Counted from the stretch's first letter, positions 15,271 through 24,138 are shown. The stretch: DNA of 64,000 nucleotides from CAVUDO01 sp963740255 (GCA_963740255.1 CAVUDO010000006.1:868001-932000); one strand, 5' to 3'. The notes: generated by a model not told the origin, from the letters alone. Program-made: numbers and translations.

Positions 15271-16191
15271 GTGACCGATCCCGACCCCAGCGCCGCGCCG
15301 GCTCCGTCGGCACACGGCGTTCGTCCCCCGTACGAGCACCTGGTGTTCACCGACGACGGCCCGGTCGTCCGGATCACGCTGAATCGGCCGCAGGTCCGCA
15401 ACGCGCTGTCGATGCGGATGTCCGACGAGCTGATCCACGCGGTGGAGCGGATGCGCGACAGCGCGGACGCCAAGGTGCTCGTGATCCAGGGCGCCGGAGG
15501 CACGTTCTGCGCCGGGGACGACATCACCGAGATGCACCGGTGGGGCGACGCCAACCAGATCATGCGCCGGGTGGCCGGCTACCAGCACATGGCCGACACG
15601 CTGGAACAGCTCGACAAGGTCACCGTGGCCCGGGTGGACGGCTATGCCGTCGGCGGCGGCCTGGAGATCACGATGGCATGTGACTTCGTGGTCGCCGCGG
15701 CAAGCGCGCGCTGGGGCATGCCCGAGGTCGACGTCGGCATCACGCCGGGGTGGGGTGGGACCACCCGGCTGGCCCGGCTAGTCGGGCGGCGACTGGCCAA
15801 GGAGGTCAACCTGCTCGGCGCGCTGCACCCCGCCTCCCGGGCCGCCGCGCTGACGCTGTGGAACCGGGTCGTGCCCGACGACCTGCTCGACGACGCGGTC
15901 GAGGCGCTGGTGCGGGTGCTGCTGAGCAAGAACCAGCAGGCCGTCCGGCAGTTGAAGTTCATCATCGACAACGGCATCGAAGCTGATCTGAAGACCGCGC
16001 AGGCATTCGAGAAGCTCTCGGCCGGACTGACCGGGGCCGTCAACGGCGCCTGGCGGATCGGCGACGCCGACCAGGTGGCCGGCGTCGTGGGCTTCCGGGA
16101 CAAGAACGCGCTCTGGCGGGACCGTCGCGGACTGGCCCGCGACTTCTGGTCGGACGGTCCGGTCCCGGTCCCTGGTTCCGGCCAGGGCTGA
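15271..16191 (+). CDS. enoyl-CoA hydratase/isomerase family protein
   Basis: GTG 15271 lies behind AAGGGGACG and gives 306 residues. The crotonase core is complete. Substrate-binding and oxyanion-hole segments read GGTFCAGDDITEM and GYAVGGGLEITMACDF, then MPEVDVGITPGWGGTTRL follows. The reaction is addition of water to, or isomerisation of, an enoyl-CoA thioester. A C-terminal region near residue 270 (VAGVVGFRDKNALWRDRRG) differs from short-chain enzymes in detail. It is divergent from an HxlR regulator and is followed after 75 nt by a strictosidine-synthase-like gene. Substrate unknown. Confidence 0.9.
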   Translation: MTDPDPSAAPAPSAHGVRPPYEHLVFTDDGPVVRITLNRPQVRNALSMRMSDELIHAVERMRDSADAKVLVIQGAGGTFCAGDDITEMHRWGDANQIMRRVAGYQHMADTLEQLDKVTVARVDGYAVGGGLEITMACDFVVAAASARWGMPEVDVGITPGWGGTTRLARLVGRRLAKEVNLLGALHPASRAAALTLWNRVVPDDLLDDAVEALVRVLLSKNQQAVRQLKFIIDNGIEADLKTAQAFEKLSAGLTGAVNGAWRIGDADQVAGVVGFRDKNALWRDRRGLARDFWSDGPVPVPGSGQG

Positions 16192-16266
16192 CCGGCCGCC
16201 GTCGGTCCCGGCTCGGACCGACCGGCCCCGACACGCACCATCCATCCCGCGAATCGAGGAGTCGTC

Positions 16267-17541
16267 GTGACCGTCAAGACTGTCGATCCCCGCCCGGAGC
16301 ACCACGCGGCCGCGTCGGCGTACCGCCATGTCAAGCCGCTGTTCGGGGAGAAGGCGCCACCGCACCGGTACCCGATGGTGCTCGCGCTGGTGCCGGTCGG
16401 CCTGCTGGTCGCGATCGTCGGGTGGGTGGTGCTCGCGCCCCTGGTCGCCGTGGGCCTCCTGATGGCGCTCGGCGGTCTGCTGGCCTTCCTGGCGCTGCCG
16501 TCGCCGATCCGTCCGGTGGCGTGGACGCCGTCGCCCGCACCGCCGATGACCGGAGTGCTGGCACCCAACCGCCGGCTGGCCGAGGCCGACGTGCTCGCCG
16601 CCGGGCTGGTGGCCGGCCCGGAAGACCTGGCCCTGAGCCCGGACGGCCGGACGCTCTATGCCAGCAGCTACGGCGACGGGAGGATCCTGCGGATCGACGT
16701 CGGGGCGGGCGCCGCGGGCCCGGTGGTCGAGCACGCCGTGACGGGAGGCAGCCCGGTCGACCTGGCGATGCGCCCCGACGGCAGCCTGCTGGTGTGCGAC
16801 TGGTCGAAGGGGCTCCTGTTGGTGGGATCCAGCGGGGACGTGAGCACGGTGCTCCCGCTCGGCGCGATGGTCGACGGGCGACCGTTCGTCCGTCCCGACG
16901 GCGTCAGCGAAGCGCCGGACGGGACCATCTACCTCAGTGAGGGCAGCGCCCGACCTGGCGTGTGGAGCGGAGCGTTCGAGGCGCTGGAGGCCGGCAGCTA
17001 CGGCCGCGTCATCGCGTACCACCCCGAGACGGCCGACGCCCGCACCGTGGTGGACGGTCTCTCGTTCGCCAACGGCAACGCGATCGACCCCACCGGGCAG
17101 TTCCTGGTGGTCGCCGACCAGTACCGCTACCGCATCGTCCGGCTGTGGCTGGCCGGACCCCGGGCGGGCCAGACCGACGACTTCGCCACCAACCTCCCCG
17201 GGCTGCCCCACAACCTCCACTTCGACGCCGAAGGCCTGCTCTGGGTGGGCTTCTACCTCGAGCGCAACGCGATGCTCGACCGGGCGTGCCCGTCTCCGCG
17301 CCTGAAGAAGGTGATGGCGAAGCTCCCGATGGTGCTGGTGGAGGGCCCGATGCGGGTGCCGGACGGCAAACCGGGCCGCGGCTCGCTCGTCGCCCTCGAC
17401 GCCACCGGAGCGATCGTGCACTACCTGGCCGGAGCGCCGGCCCGGGTGGACACGGTCAGTGGCGCCGTCCGGCACGGCGACCAGCTCTACGTGAGCACCC
17501 TGACCGGCGACGCGATCCTCCGCCTCACCCTCCGGACCTGA
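16267..17541 (+). CDS. strictosidine-synthase/SMP-30-like beta-propeller, membrane-anchored
   Basis: The 424-residue protein has two hydrophobic segments at about residues 38-80 (PMVLALVPVGLLVAIVGWVV, LVAVGLLMALGGLLAFLAL). Next comes a six-bladed propeller of the strictosidine-synthase/APMAP type: GPEDLALSPDGRTLYASSY, RPDGVSEAPDGTIYLSE, DGLSFANGNAIDPTGQFLVV, NLPGLPHNLHFDAEGLLWVG. Bacterial members probably act as lactonases or arylesterases rather than in alkaloid synthesis. Catalysis outside or at the membrane is suggested by the anchor. It may be cotranscribed with the enoyl-CoA hydratase. A tandem repeat and an insertion sequence follow. Confidence 0.82.
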   Translation: MTVKTVDPRPEHHAAASAYRHVKPLFGEKAPPHRYPMVLALVPVGLLVAIVGWVVLAPLVAVGLLMALGGLLAFLALPSPIRPVAWTPSPAPPMTGVLAPNRRLAEADVLAAGLVAGPEDLALSPDGRTLYASSYGDGRILRIDVGAGAAGPVVEHAVTGGSPVDLAMRPDGSLLVCDWSKGLLLVGSSGDVSTVLPLGAMVDGRPFVRPDGVSEAPDGTIYLSEGSARPGVWSGAFEALEAGSYGRVIAYHPETADARTVVDGLSFANGNAIDPTGQFLVVADQYRYRIVRLWLAGPRAGQTDDFATNLPGLPHNLHFDAEGLLWVGFYLERNAMLDRACPSPRLKKVMAKLPMVLVEGPMRVPDGKPGRGSLVALDATGAIVHYLAGAPARVDTVSGAVRHGDQLYVSTLTGDAILRLTLRT

Positions 17542-17563
17542 CCGGGTGCGGCTGGTCGCGCGC

Positions 17564-17600
17564 GTCCGGCAACGGCGGGTCCGGCAACGGCGGGTCCGGC
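17564..17600. repeat. 15-bp tandem repeat, 2.5 copies
   Basis: GTCCGGCAACGGCGG occurs at 17564-17578 and 17579-17593, with a third partial copy to 17600. It lies just outside the left end of the insertion sequence, in the 3' noncoding region of the strictosidine-synthase-like gene. Confidence 0.8.
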
Positions 17601-17623
17601 TGCCGCGCGGAGGGCTGCGGCGG

Positions 17624-17645
17624 CCCACTCAGCCCTGATCCACCG
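17624..17645 (+). repeat. left terminal inverted repeat of the IS
   Basis: CCCACTCAGCCCTGATCCAC followed by CG; it matches the reverse complement of 19254-19275 at all positions but 17630. Confidence 0.8.
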
Positions 17646-17751
17646 ACGGTGGTGGGCGGTGTGAGTGTGGCGTGGAACGAGGTGCCCTCTTGAGCAGGGA
17701 GGATGTCGATTGCGACGTCGTCATCCAATGCTCACGAGAGGCACCTCGTAA

Positions 17752-19125
17752 GTGAAACCTTCTCACACGATCCGGCCTGTCTTCGATGATCGGAATCTGG
17801 TGTCGGCCGCGGGTCTGGTCCCGGCTCTTCGGCTGGCCGAGTCCGCCGGTCTTTACGACCTCCTCCACGGTTTGTCTGTGCCCTCGCCCAACGCGGATGC
17901 GAAGACAGCGGGCGTGGTCGGTGGGATGCTGGCTGGCGCGGACTGCATCGCCGACCTGGACCTGCTACGCCATGGCGGCATGGGACGGTTGTTCGCCGGG
18001 ACCCGGGCGCCCTCGACGTTGGGCACGTTCTTGCGGGCCTTCACCCACGGGCACGTGCAGCAGCTGGACAAGATCGGCGGCGGTCTGCTGGCCGGGCTCG
18101 CCGCCCAGGCGCCCGGTCTGCTCGCCGGTGGCCAAGCCGAGGGAATCGTGTTCGTCGATGTCGACGACACCATCCGAGAGGTCCACGGCTACGCCAAGCA
18201 GGCAGCCGGGTTCGGCTACACCGGGATCCGGGGACTGAACTTGCAGCTGGCCACGATCAGCACCCAGACCGCGGCGCCGGTGATCGCCCGCGCCCGACTC
18301 CGCAAGGGCAACACCGCCTCCCACGCCGGCGCCGGGCGGCTGCTGGCCCAGGCGATCACGACCGCCCATGCCGCGGGCGTGACCGGCCAGATCCTGGCCC
18401 GCGCGGACTCCGCCTACTACGGCCACGCCTTCGTCGCGACCGCGATCCGGCACGGTGCGTGGTTCAGCGTGACCGCGCGGATGAACCCGCAGGTCAAGAC
18501 AGCGATCGCCAGCATCGACCCCGCGGCGTGGCAGAGCATCGAGTACCCGAACGCGGTCTTCGACCAGGCCGAGCAACGCTGGGTCTCCGACGCCGAGGTC
18601 GCCGAGATCGACTTCATCGCGTTCACCTCCCGCCGCAAGCGCGACCACGTCAAGTGTCGGCTGATCGTGCGCCGGGTGAAGCGACTCCAGCCGCCGGCGT
18701 CTGACGGCACCGAGCAGGGCGAACTGTTCGCCGCCTACCGCCACCACGCCTTCATCACCAACTCCACTCTGGGCATGGTCGAGGCCGACGACCGCCACCG
18801 CGACCACGCGATCGTCGAGCAGGTCATCGCCGAGCTCAAGGACGGACCGCTCGCACACCTACCCAGCGGGAAGTACGCGGCCAACGCAGCGTGGGTCGCC
18901 TGCGCCGTGATCGCGTTCAACATCGCCCGCGCCGCCGCGGTCGCAGCCCACCTCCGCACCGCCCGCTGGGCAACCGTGCGCAAGCGGATCATCAACATCC
19001 CCGCGCGGATCGCTGCGACCGGACGCCGGCTCGTGCTCCACCTGCCCGACCACTGGCCATGGGCACCAGGCTGGGAATCGCTCTGGACCACCGCGACCGG
19101 CCCACCAGCCCCAGTCACCACCTGA
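17752..19125 (+). CDS. IS1380-type DDE transposase
   Basis: The 457-residue protein has the arrangement of IS1380 transposases. An N-terminal region (RPVFDDRNLVSAAGLVPALR, LAGADCIADLDLLRHGG) precedes the RNase H-like core, which has FVDVDDTIREVHGYAKQ with the first Asp. LARADSAYYGH follows with a second Asp, and late VEADDRHRDHAIVEQVIAEL holds the Glu helix. The C-terminus is basic (RKRIINIPARIAATGRRLVL). The frame is intact from GTG 17752 to TGA, so the element may be active. It reads toward prk, and any read-through would be antisense to that gene. Confidence 0.92.
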   Translation: MKPSHTIRPVFDDRNLVSAAGLVPALRLAESAGLYDLLHGLSVPSPNADAKTAGVVGGMLAGADCIADLDLLRHGGMGRLFAGTRAPSTLGTFLRAFTHGHVQQLDKIGGGLLAGLAAQAPGLLAGGQAEGIVFVDVDDTIREVHGYAKQAAGFGYTGIRGLNLQLATISTQTAAPVIARARLRKGNTASHAGAGRLLAQAITTAHAAGVTGQILARADSAYYGHAFVATAIRHGAWFSVTARMNPQVKTAIASIDPAAWQSIEYPNAVFDQAEQRWVSDAEVAEIDFIAFTSRRKRDHVKCRLIVRRVKRLQPPASDGTEQGELFAAYRHHAFITNSTLGMVEADDRHRDHAIVEQVIAELKDGPLAHLPSGKYAANAAWVACAVIAFNIARAAAVAAHLRTARWATVRKRIINIPARIAATGRRLVLHLPDHWPWAPGWESLWTTATGPPAPVTT

Positions 19126-19253
19126 CCACCCCGCCGGCAACGGCACGACCAAGGACACCGCAGTGGAAAAGCCGGCCAGGACCGGCGACCGCCCCATACT
19201 CGCCCACGCGGCCCCACCCACCTGCCCCACAACCGAAGCTAAGAACTCAACGC

Positions 19254-19275
19254 CGGTGGATCAGGGCTCAGTGGG
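19254..19275 (+). repeat. right terminal inverted repeat of the IS
   Basis: CGGTGGATCAGGGCTCAGTG followed by GG. The stop codon of phosphoribulokinase (complement of 19268-19270) lies inside it. Confidence 0.8.
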
Positions 19276-20218
19276 AGGCGCTGAGGAGGTGGTACATGAG
19301 CAGGAGCTGGGTGATGGCCATCGGCTGGCTGCGCTGGGTCGGGGTCAGCCGGCCGAGGCAGGACGGCAGGTCGCCAGGCTGGTCGAGCGACGCCCAGATC
19401 GCCTTCTGGACGGTCAGGCTCTCCTCGTTCGGCACGTAGCCGTGCACGTGCAGCGTGTCGCACGGCCGGCCGTCGGAGTCCCGTTCCAGCTTCAGGTGGA
19501 TGGCCTGGTGCGAGGCGGGCACCACCACGGAACTCAGGTCGGGGTGCCGGATCGTCGGGCGCAGCATCAGCTCGGCCGAGAGCGGGGTGTCCGGCGGGTC
19601 GTCCCGGACCGGGATCGGGGCGAAGCGCACCACGATGTCGGCGTGGCGCTGCTGCGGCCGGATGAACTCGGCCGACTCCGCCTCCCGCCGGTCCATCTCG
19701 GCGAGCACCTGTTCCTCGGAGTAGCCGCGCTTGGCGGTGTCCCGGCGGACCTTCCAGTCGCGCCGGATCTCCTCGGGCGGGTTGAGGAAGACGGCCACCT
19801 CGAAGCAGGCCCGGGCGAGCTTCGTGAACAGCGGCAGCAGGCCCTCGACGATGATGAAGTCGTTCGGCTCGACCAGCTGGGGCCGGGCCAGCTTCCCGGT
19901 GCTGTGGTCGTAGACCGGTTTGAGGACCGGCTGGCCGGTGGCCAGCAGCTGCAGGTGCTGCTCCATGATCTCGACGTAGTTACAGTCCGGGTGCAGCGCG
20001 GTGAACGGCTTGGTCTTGCGCTCCTCGCGGTCGTAGCGGTGGTAGTCGTCCACGCACACCGCCGTGCACCGGTCCGGGCCGAGCGCCTCGACCAGGCCCC
20101 TGGTGAGGGTGGTCTTGCCGGCCGCGCTGTCGCCGGCGATGGCCAGCAGCACGGGGCGGCGAGGCCCGCGCTCGGCGGCCGCCCGCGCGATGCGAAACGC
20201 CTTGTCCGGCATCCTCAC
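19268..20218 (-). CDS. prk: phosphoribulokinase
   Basis: This enzyme phosphorylates ribulose 5-phosphate with ATP to make the RuBisCO substrate. The 316-residue protein has the P-loop GDSAAGKTT at residues 29-37. VDDYHRYDREERKTKPFTAL follows with the catalytic Asp and substrate-binding Arg, then CNYVEIMEQHL and KPVYDHSTG, and VEGLLPLF is the Walker-B-like strand. All key motifs of the actinobacterial PRK type are intact. ATG 20218 starts it. The last residues and stop lie in the terminal repeat of the IS, so the original C-terminus may have been altered by a few residues. It is separated from cbbR-cbbL by a two-component system. Confidence 0.93.
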   Translation of the reverse strand: MRMPDKAFRIARAAAERGPRRPVLLAIAGDSAAGKTTLTRGLVEALGPDRCTAVCVDDYHRYDREERKTKPFTALHPDCNYVEIMEQHLQLLATGQPVLKPVYDHSTGKLARPQLVEPNDFIIVEGLLPLFTKLARACFEVAVFLNPPEEIRRDWKVRRDTAKRGYSEEQVLAEMDRREAESAEFIRPQQRHADIVVRFAPIPVRDDPPDTPLSAELMLRPTIRHPDLSSVVVPASHQAIHLKLERDSDGRPCDTLHVHGYVPNEESLTVQKAIWASLDQPGDLPSCLGRLTPTQRSQPMAITQLLLMYHLLSASH

Positions 20219-20352
20219 CGCCCTGCCCGCCCCGGGGTAGCCCGCGTCCTTACCACGACGGTAGGCGCTGCGTCGCCCCGCGACGCCCCCCGCATTGGGG
20301 AGGGGCTAGGGGACCCAGGTCCGCGCCGGCTGACAGCCGGTGGGCGGCGCCG

Positions 20353-20358
20353 TATGGT
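20353..20358 (+). promoter_or_regulatory. -10 box, probable leaderless promoter of the response regulator
   Basis: TATGGT ends 6 nt before GTG 20365 and no ribosome binding site is present. This spacing is that of leaderless actinobacterial transcripts. No clear -35 box is visible. Confidence 0.4.
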
Positions 20359-20364
20359 CACTCT

Positions 20365-21024
20365 GTGGCGGACACGCCGGTGCGCATCGTGCTCGTGGAC
20401 GACCATGAGATGGTCCTGCAGGGGCTGAAATCCATGCTCATGCCCTTCCGCCTGCGGATCCGGGTGGTGGGCGAGGCGACCGGCACCGACGACGCGCTGC
20501 GGGTGGTGGCCGGCCTCGACCCCGACGTGGTCCTGTGCGACGTGCGCCTTCAGGGCGCCAGCGGCCTGGACCTCTGTCGGCGGCTGATCGAACTCGACCC
20601 GGCTCGGCGGGTGGTGCTGCTCAGCGTCTACGACGACGAGCAGTACCTGTTCCAGGCCCTGCGGGCGGGTGCCGCCGGCTACCTGCTCAAGCGGATCGGC
20701 GGCGAGGAGCTGGTCGGACAGTTGGAGAAGGTGCACGCCGGGGAGCGCGTGGTCGACTCCGCACTGGCCGGACGGGCGGTGGAGACCGCGGCGCGGCTGG
20801 CCAGCGGGGAGTTCTGGCCAGGTGCCCGCCAGGGCCTCACGCACCGGGAGAGCGAGGTGCTCTCGCTGATGGTGACCGGGATGTCCAACCGCGGCATCGC
20901 CCGGCGCCTGGTGGTCGGCGAGGAGACGGTGAAGAGTCACCTGCGTTCGATCTACCGCAAGCTGGAGGTCTCCGACCGGGCCGGCGCCGTCGCCGTGGCC
21001 CTGCGGGAGGGGATCTTCCGATGA
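20365..21024 (+). CDS. NarL/FixJ-type response regulator
   Basis: The 219-residue protein has a receiver domain with phospho-acceptor Asp 59 (VVLCDVRL), the acidic pair in VLVDDHEMV, and Lys in YLLKRIGG. A LuxR-type HTH follows from about residue 155 (LTHRESEVLSLMVTGMSNRG, IARRLVVGEETVKSHLRSIY, RKLEV). Its stop overlaps the histidine kinase start (ATGA), so the two proteins form a cognate pair. It is divergent from prk across 146 nt and close to cbbR, so control of carbon-fixation genes or of an adjacent response is plausible but unproved. Confidence 0.92.
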   Translation: MADTPVRIVLVDDHEMVLQGLKSMLMPFRLRIRVVGEATGTDDALRVVAGLDPDVVLCDVRLQGASGLDLCRRLIELDPARRVVLLSVYDDEQYLFQALRAGAAGYLLKRIGGEELVGQLEKVHAGERVVDSALAGRAVETAARLASGEFWPGARQGLTHRESEVLSLMVTGMSNRGIARRLVVGEETVKSHLRSIYRKLEVSDRAGAVAVALREGIFR

Positions 21025-22226
21025 CCGCTCCGGACGCGGAATCCACCGACCCGGCCGACCTGGAGCGCGAGAACGCCCTGCTGCTCGCGATCATCCAGGC
21101 CACCTCGGAAGGGCCGGGGGTCGAGCCGCTCGCGGCCGCCGTCGCCAAGCTGATCGCGGCCGCGACAGCCACCGATGTGTGCTTCGTGCACGTGCTCGAC
21201 GACGCCGGCCGCTCGCTCACCCTGGCCGGCGCGACGCCGCCCTTCGACGTCGCCGGCCAGGTGCAGCTGCCGCTGGGCACCGGGGTCACCGGCTGGGTGG
21301 CCAGCCACCAGCGGCCCGTGGTGATCGTGGAGAACAAGGAGGCCGACCCGCGGTACCGGCCGATCCCGGCGCTGCGGGGCTCGGAGTTCACCTCGATGGC
21401 GTCCGTGCCGATGGCCAGCGACGTGGCCGGCCTGGTCGGGGTGCTCAACGTGCACACCCGGGAACGCCGCGAGTTCACCGAGCGCGACCTGCGCCTGCTC
21501 ACGATGATCGGGCGGCTGGTGGCCGGCGCTGTGCACCACGCCCGGCTGCACCGGCAGATGACCGGTCGCGAACGTGCCCACGAGCGGTTCGTCGAGCAGG
21601 CGGTCGCCGCCCAGGAGGCGGAGCGGCAGCGGCTGGCCGGCGACATCCACGACGGCATCTCCCAGCGCCTGGTCAGCCTCGGCTACCACCTCGACGCCGC
21701 CGACCGGACTGTCGCGGCCGACCCGGCGTACGCCGCCGAGCAGATCGTGCTCGCCCGCGCCCTGGCCGACCTCACCTTCCAGGAGGCCCGGGCCGCGATC
21801 GGGGCGCTCCGCCCGCCGATCCTCGACGACCTCGGCCTCGCCGGCGGCCTGGCCAGCCTGGCCCGATCCGTCCCGGACCTGGCCATCGTCCTGGACCTGG
21901 GCGACGAACGGCTCCCCGAGCATGTCGAGGTGGCGCTGTACCGGATCGCCCAGGAGGCGTTGCAGAACGTCCAGAAGCACGCGGCCGCGACCTCGGCGAA
22001 GCTGGTCTTCACGGTCGAACGGGGCACCGCCCGGCTGGAGGTCCGCGACGACGGCGTCGGCTTCAGCCCGGAGGCGCCGCCGACGTCGGCGAACGGCGGC
22101 TACGGCCTGACCAGCATGGTCGAGCGGGCCGAGCTGATCGGCGGCACGCTGACGATCCGGTCGCGTCCCGGCTCAGGCACCAGCGTGCTGACGACGGTTC
22201 CGCTGGGCGCGGGCACGGGGCACTGA
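21021..22226 (+). CDS. GAF-domain sensor histidine kinase (HisKA_3)
   Basis: ATG 21021 gives 401 residues. A GAF domain spans about residues 35-170 (LAAAVAKLIAAATATDVCFV to VHHARLHRQM), with GTGVTGWVASHQRPVVI as its core. The HisKA_3 dimerisation helix has phospho-acceptor His 210 in EAERQRLAGDIHDGISQRL. The ATPase domain shows ALYRIAQEALQNVQKHA (N box), VRDDGVGF (G1) and GYGLTSMVERAELIGG (G2). No membrane segments occur, so it is a cytosolic sensor, perhaps of redox state or a small ligand through the GAF pocket. Its 3' end overlaps convergent cbbR by 54 nt. Confidence 0.92.
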   Translation: MTAPDAESTDPADLERENALLLAIIQATSEGPGVEPLAAAVAKLIAAATATDVCFVHVLDDAGRSLTLAGATPPFDVAGQVQLPLGTGVTGWVASHQRPVVIVENKEADPRYRPIPALRGSEFTSMASVPMASDVAGLVGVLNVHTRERREFTERDLRLLTMIGRLVAGAVHHARLHRQMTGRERAHERFVEQAVAAQEAERQRLAGDIHDGISQRLVSLGYHLDAADRTVAADPAYAAEQIVLARALADLTFQEARAAIGALRPPILDDLGLAGGLASLARSVPDLAIVLDLGDERLPEHVEVALYRIAQEALQNVQKHAAATSAKLVFTVERGTARLEVRDDGVGFSPEAPPTSANGGYGLTSMVERAELIGGTLTIRSRPGSGTSVLTTVPLGAGTGH

Positions 22227-23132
22227 CCGCACCGGCGGGGGGTGCCAGCCGCCGTCCGTGGTCGAGAGCAGGTGCCGGATCAGCAGCTCGGTGCTGGCCG
22301 TGGCCTCCAGGTGGGTGACGGCGTGCCAGGGCCGGTCGAGCGGTGTGCCGGCGACCGGCAGTTCGACGAGGTGGCTGGCGGCCAGCTGCCCGGCGACCGC
22401 TTCGCGGGAAACCAGCGTGACGCCGAGCCCGGCCATCGCGCCGGCCACTACCGCGCCGTGCGAGCCCAGGGTGAGCTGCGCCGGCTCGATGTCGAGGGTG
22501 CCGAGCAGGGCCAGGCAGGTGGCCCGGGTGCCGGAACCTTCCTCGCGCAGCAGCCAGGTGGCCTGCTCCGGGCTGAACGGGCTGTCGTGCTGGCCGGGCG
22601 CGGAGACGACGACCAGGGTGTTCGGGCTGACTGCGCGGAGCCGGCCGCGGAAGCCGTCGGGTGCGCGGCCAGCCACGACGAGGTCCACCTCGTGGTGGGC
22701 GAGCATCGGCCAGACCCGGTCGCGCGGGGCCACCTCGAGCCGGAGCTGGATGCGGTCGTACCGGCCGCGGAACGACGCGAGCAGGGTGGGCAGGACGTGC
22801 TCGCCCGCGGTGGTCACCGCAGCGATCCGGACCAGGCCCTCGTCCGGCCGCACCTGGTCGCGCGCTGCCGCGGTGGCCTGTTCGTGCAGGCCCAGGATCG
22901 TGCGGGCGTAGGCGGCGTACGTCGTGCCGGCGGGGGTGAGGCGGATGCCGCGGCCGTCGCGCTCCAGCAGCGGCACGCCCACGTCCTTGACCAGCGTCGT
23001 GACGGCCGCCGACACGGCCGACTCGGTGATGAAGAGCCGTTCGGCGGCCGCCCGCACCGACCCGGTCTCGGCCACCTCCACGAACGCCCGCAGCCGCGCG
23101 TTGGTGGTCACTAGGGCACCATCCTTTGTCAT
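22173..23132 (-). CDS. cbbR: LysR-family regulator of the cbb genes
   Basis: The 319-residue protein has the LysR HTH in its first 65 residues (LRAFVEVAETGSVRAAAERL, FITESAVSAAVTTLVKDVGV). A two-lobed effector domain follows, including VRIAAVTTAGEHVLPTLLAS, LLREEGSGTRATCL and LGSHGAVVAGAMAGLGVTLV, the signature of CbbR proteins. CbbR proteins activate cbb operons in response to phosphorylated intermediates or NADPH. Unusually it lies downstream of cbbX on the same strand, 25 nt away, rather than divergent from cbbL. Its 3' end runs 54 nt into the histidine kinase gene. Confidence 0.85.
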   Translation of the reverse strand: MTKDGALVTTNARLRAFVEVAETGSVRAAAERLFITESAVSAAVTTLVKDVGVPLLERDGRGIRLTPAGTTYAAYARTILGLHEQATAAARDQVRPDEGLVRIAAVTTAGEHVLPTLLASFRGRYDRIQLRLEVAPRDRVWPMLAHHEVDLVVAGRAPDGFRGRLRAVSPNTLVVVSAPGQHDSPFSPEQATWLLREEGSGTRATCLALLGTLDIEPAQLTLGSHGAVVAGAMAGLGVTLVSREAVAGQLAASHLVELPVAGTPLDRPWHAVTHLEATASTELLIRHLLSTTDGGWHPPPVRSVPRARAQRNRRQHAGA

Positions 23133-23157
23133 GGGGCGGCGTCGCCGGGGTACGCCG

Positions 23158-24135
23158 TCACTCGTCGTCCTGGAACACGCGGCTGGCCAGCAGGTCCTCC
23201 GGCTCCAGCGCGGTCAGCTGGGCCACGCCGACCTCCGACGTGCCGCTGTCCATCAGCCGGCGCGCCTGGCGCAGGCGGGCCCGTTCGACGGCGTTGCGGA
23301 CGCTGCGCGCGTTGGCGAACCGGGGCCGGCGCATCCGCCGTTCCAGGTAGTCGCGCAGCACCTCCCGGGCCGGTTCGGAGAACTCGTAGCCGAGATCGGC
23401 GGCCATCATCTGGCCGATCTGGTCGAGTTCGTCGACCTCGTAGTCGGGAAAGTCGATGTGGTGGGCGATCCGCGAGCTCATCCCCGGGTTGGACCTGAAG
23501 AACTCGTCCATCTTGTCGGCGTAGCCGGCCAGGATCACCACCAGGTCGTCCCGGTTGTTCTCCATCACCTGCAGCAGGATCTCGATCGACTCCTGGCCGT
23601 AGTCGCGCTCGTTGTCGGCCCGGTAGAGGTAGTAGGCCTCGTCGATGAACAGCACGCCGCCCATCGCCCGCTTGATCACGTCCTTGGTCTTGGGTGCGGT
23701 GTGGCCGACGTACTGGCCCACCAGGTCGTCCCGGCCGACGGCGACCAGGTGCCCCCGTCGCAGGTAGCCCAGCCGGGCCAGCAGGTCGGCCATCCGGACG
23801 GCGACCGTGGTCTTGCCGGTGCCGGGGCTGCCGGTGAAGCACAGGTGCAGGTTGGGCCGCTGCGAGGCGATGCCGAACCGGGCCCGCACCCGGTCGACCA
23901 GCAGCAGCGCGGAGATCTCCCGGATCCGTTCCTTGACCGGGCGCAGCCCCACCAGCTCGCGGTCGAGAGCGTCGAGCAGTTCGTCCACACCGGACTGCTT
24001 GCGCTCGGCGGTGAGGTCGACCACGGCGTCGGGCGGCAACCGCTGCTCGGCCGGCTCGTCGCCCTCGGCCACCTCCGACGGCACCGCGTCACCGGGGCGC
24101 GGCATCCCGAAGCCGGGACGCGACTCGGAGCTCAC
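23158..24135 (-). CDS. cbbX: red-type RuBisCO activase CbbX
   Basis: This AAA+ motor removes sugar-phosphate inhibitors from form IC/ID RuBisCO by pulling the CbbL C-terminus through its pore. The 325-residue protein has Walker A TGSPGTGKTT at 101-110, the pore loop region DLVGQYVGHTAPKT, Walker B VLFIDEAYYL at 161-170, sensor sequence VVILAGYADKMDEF and arginine-finger region NPGMSSRI. An N-terminal extension of about 45 acidic residues is longer than in proteobacterial CbbX. It starts 3 nt after cbbS, consistent with one operon. Confidence 0.95.
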   Translation of the reverse strand: MSSESRPGFGMPRPGDAVPSEVAEGDEPAEQRLPPDAVVDLTAERKQSGVDELLDALDRELVGLRPVKERIREISALLLVDRVRARFGIASQRPNLHLCFTGSPGTGKTTVAVRMADLLARLGYLRRGHLVAVGRDDLVGQYVGHTAPKTKDVIKRAMGGVLFIDEAYYLYRADNERDYGQESIEILLQVMENNRDDLVVILAGYADKMDEFFRSNPGMSSRIAHHIDFPDYEVDELDQIGQMMAADLGYEFSEPAREVLRDYLERRMRRPRFANARSVRNAVERARLRQARRLMDSGTSEVGVAQLTALEPEDLLASRVFQDDE

Positions 24136-24138
24136 CGG

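Larger units (their letters stand above)
17624..19275 (+). mobile_element. IS1380-family insertion sequence
   Basis: A 1.65-kb element with one transposase gene is bounded by inverted repeats of 22 bp that match at 21 positions. This size and layout fit the IS1380 family. Flanking 4-5 bp are GGCGG on the left and AGGCG on the right, so no clear target duplication is seen. The exact outermost bases are uncertain by a few nucleotides. The right end carries the last codons and TGA of phosphoribulokinase, so the element abuts the Calvin-cycle block directly. Confidence 0.82.

Noticed and set aside
17619..19280. Target-site duplication of the IS
   Set aside because: GGCGG and AGGCG share only GGCG out of register, which cannot be distinguished from chance in GC-rich DNA.
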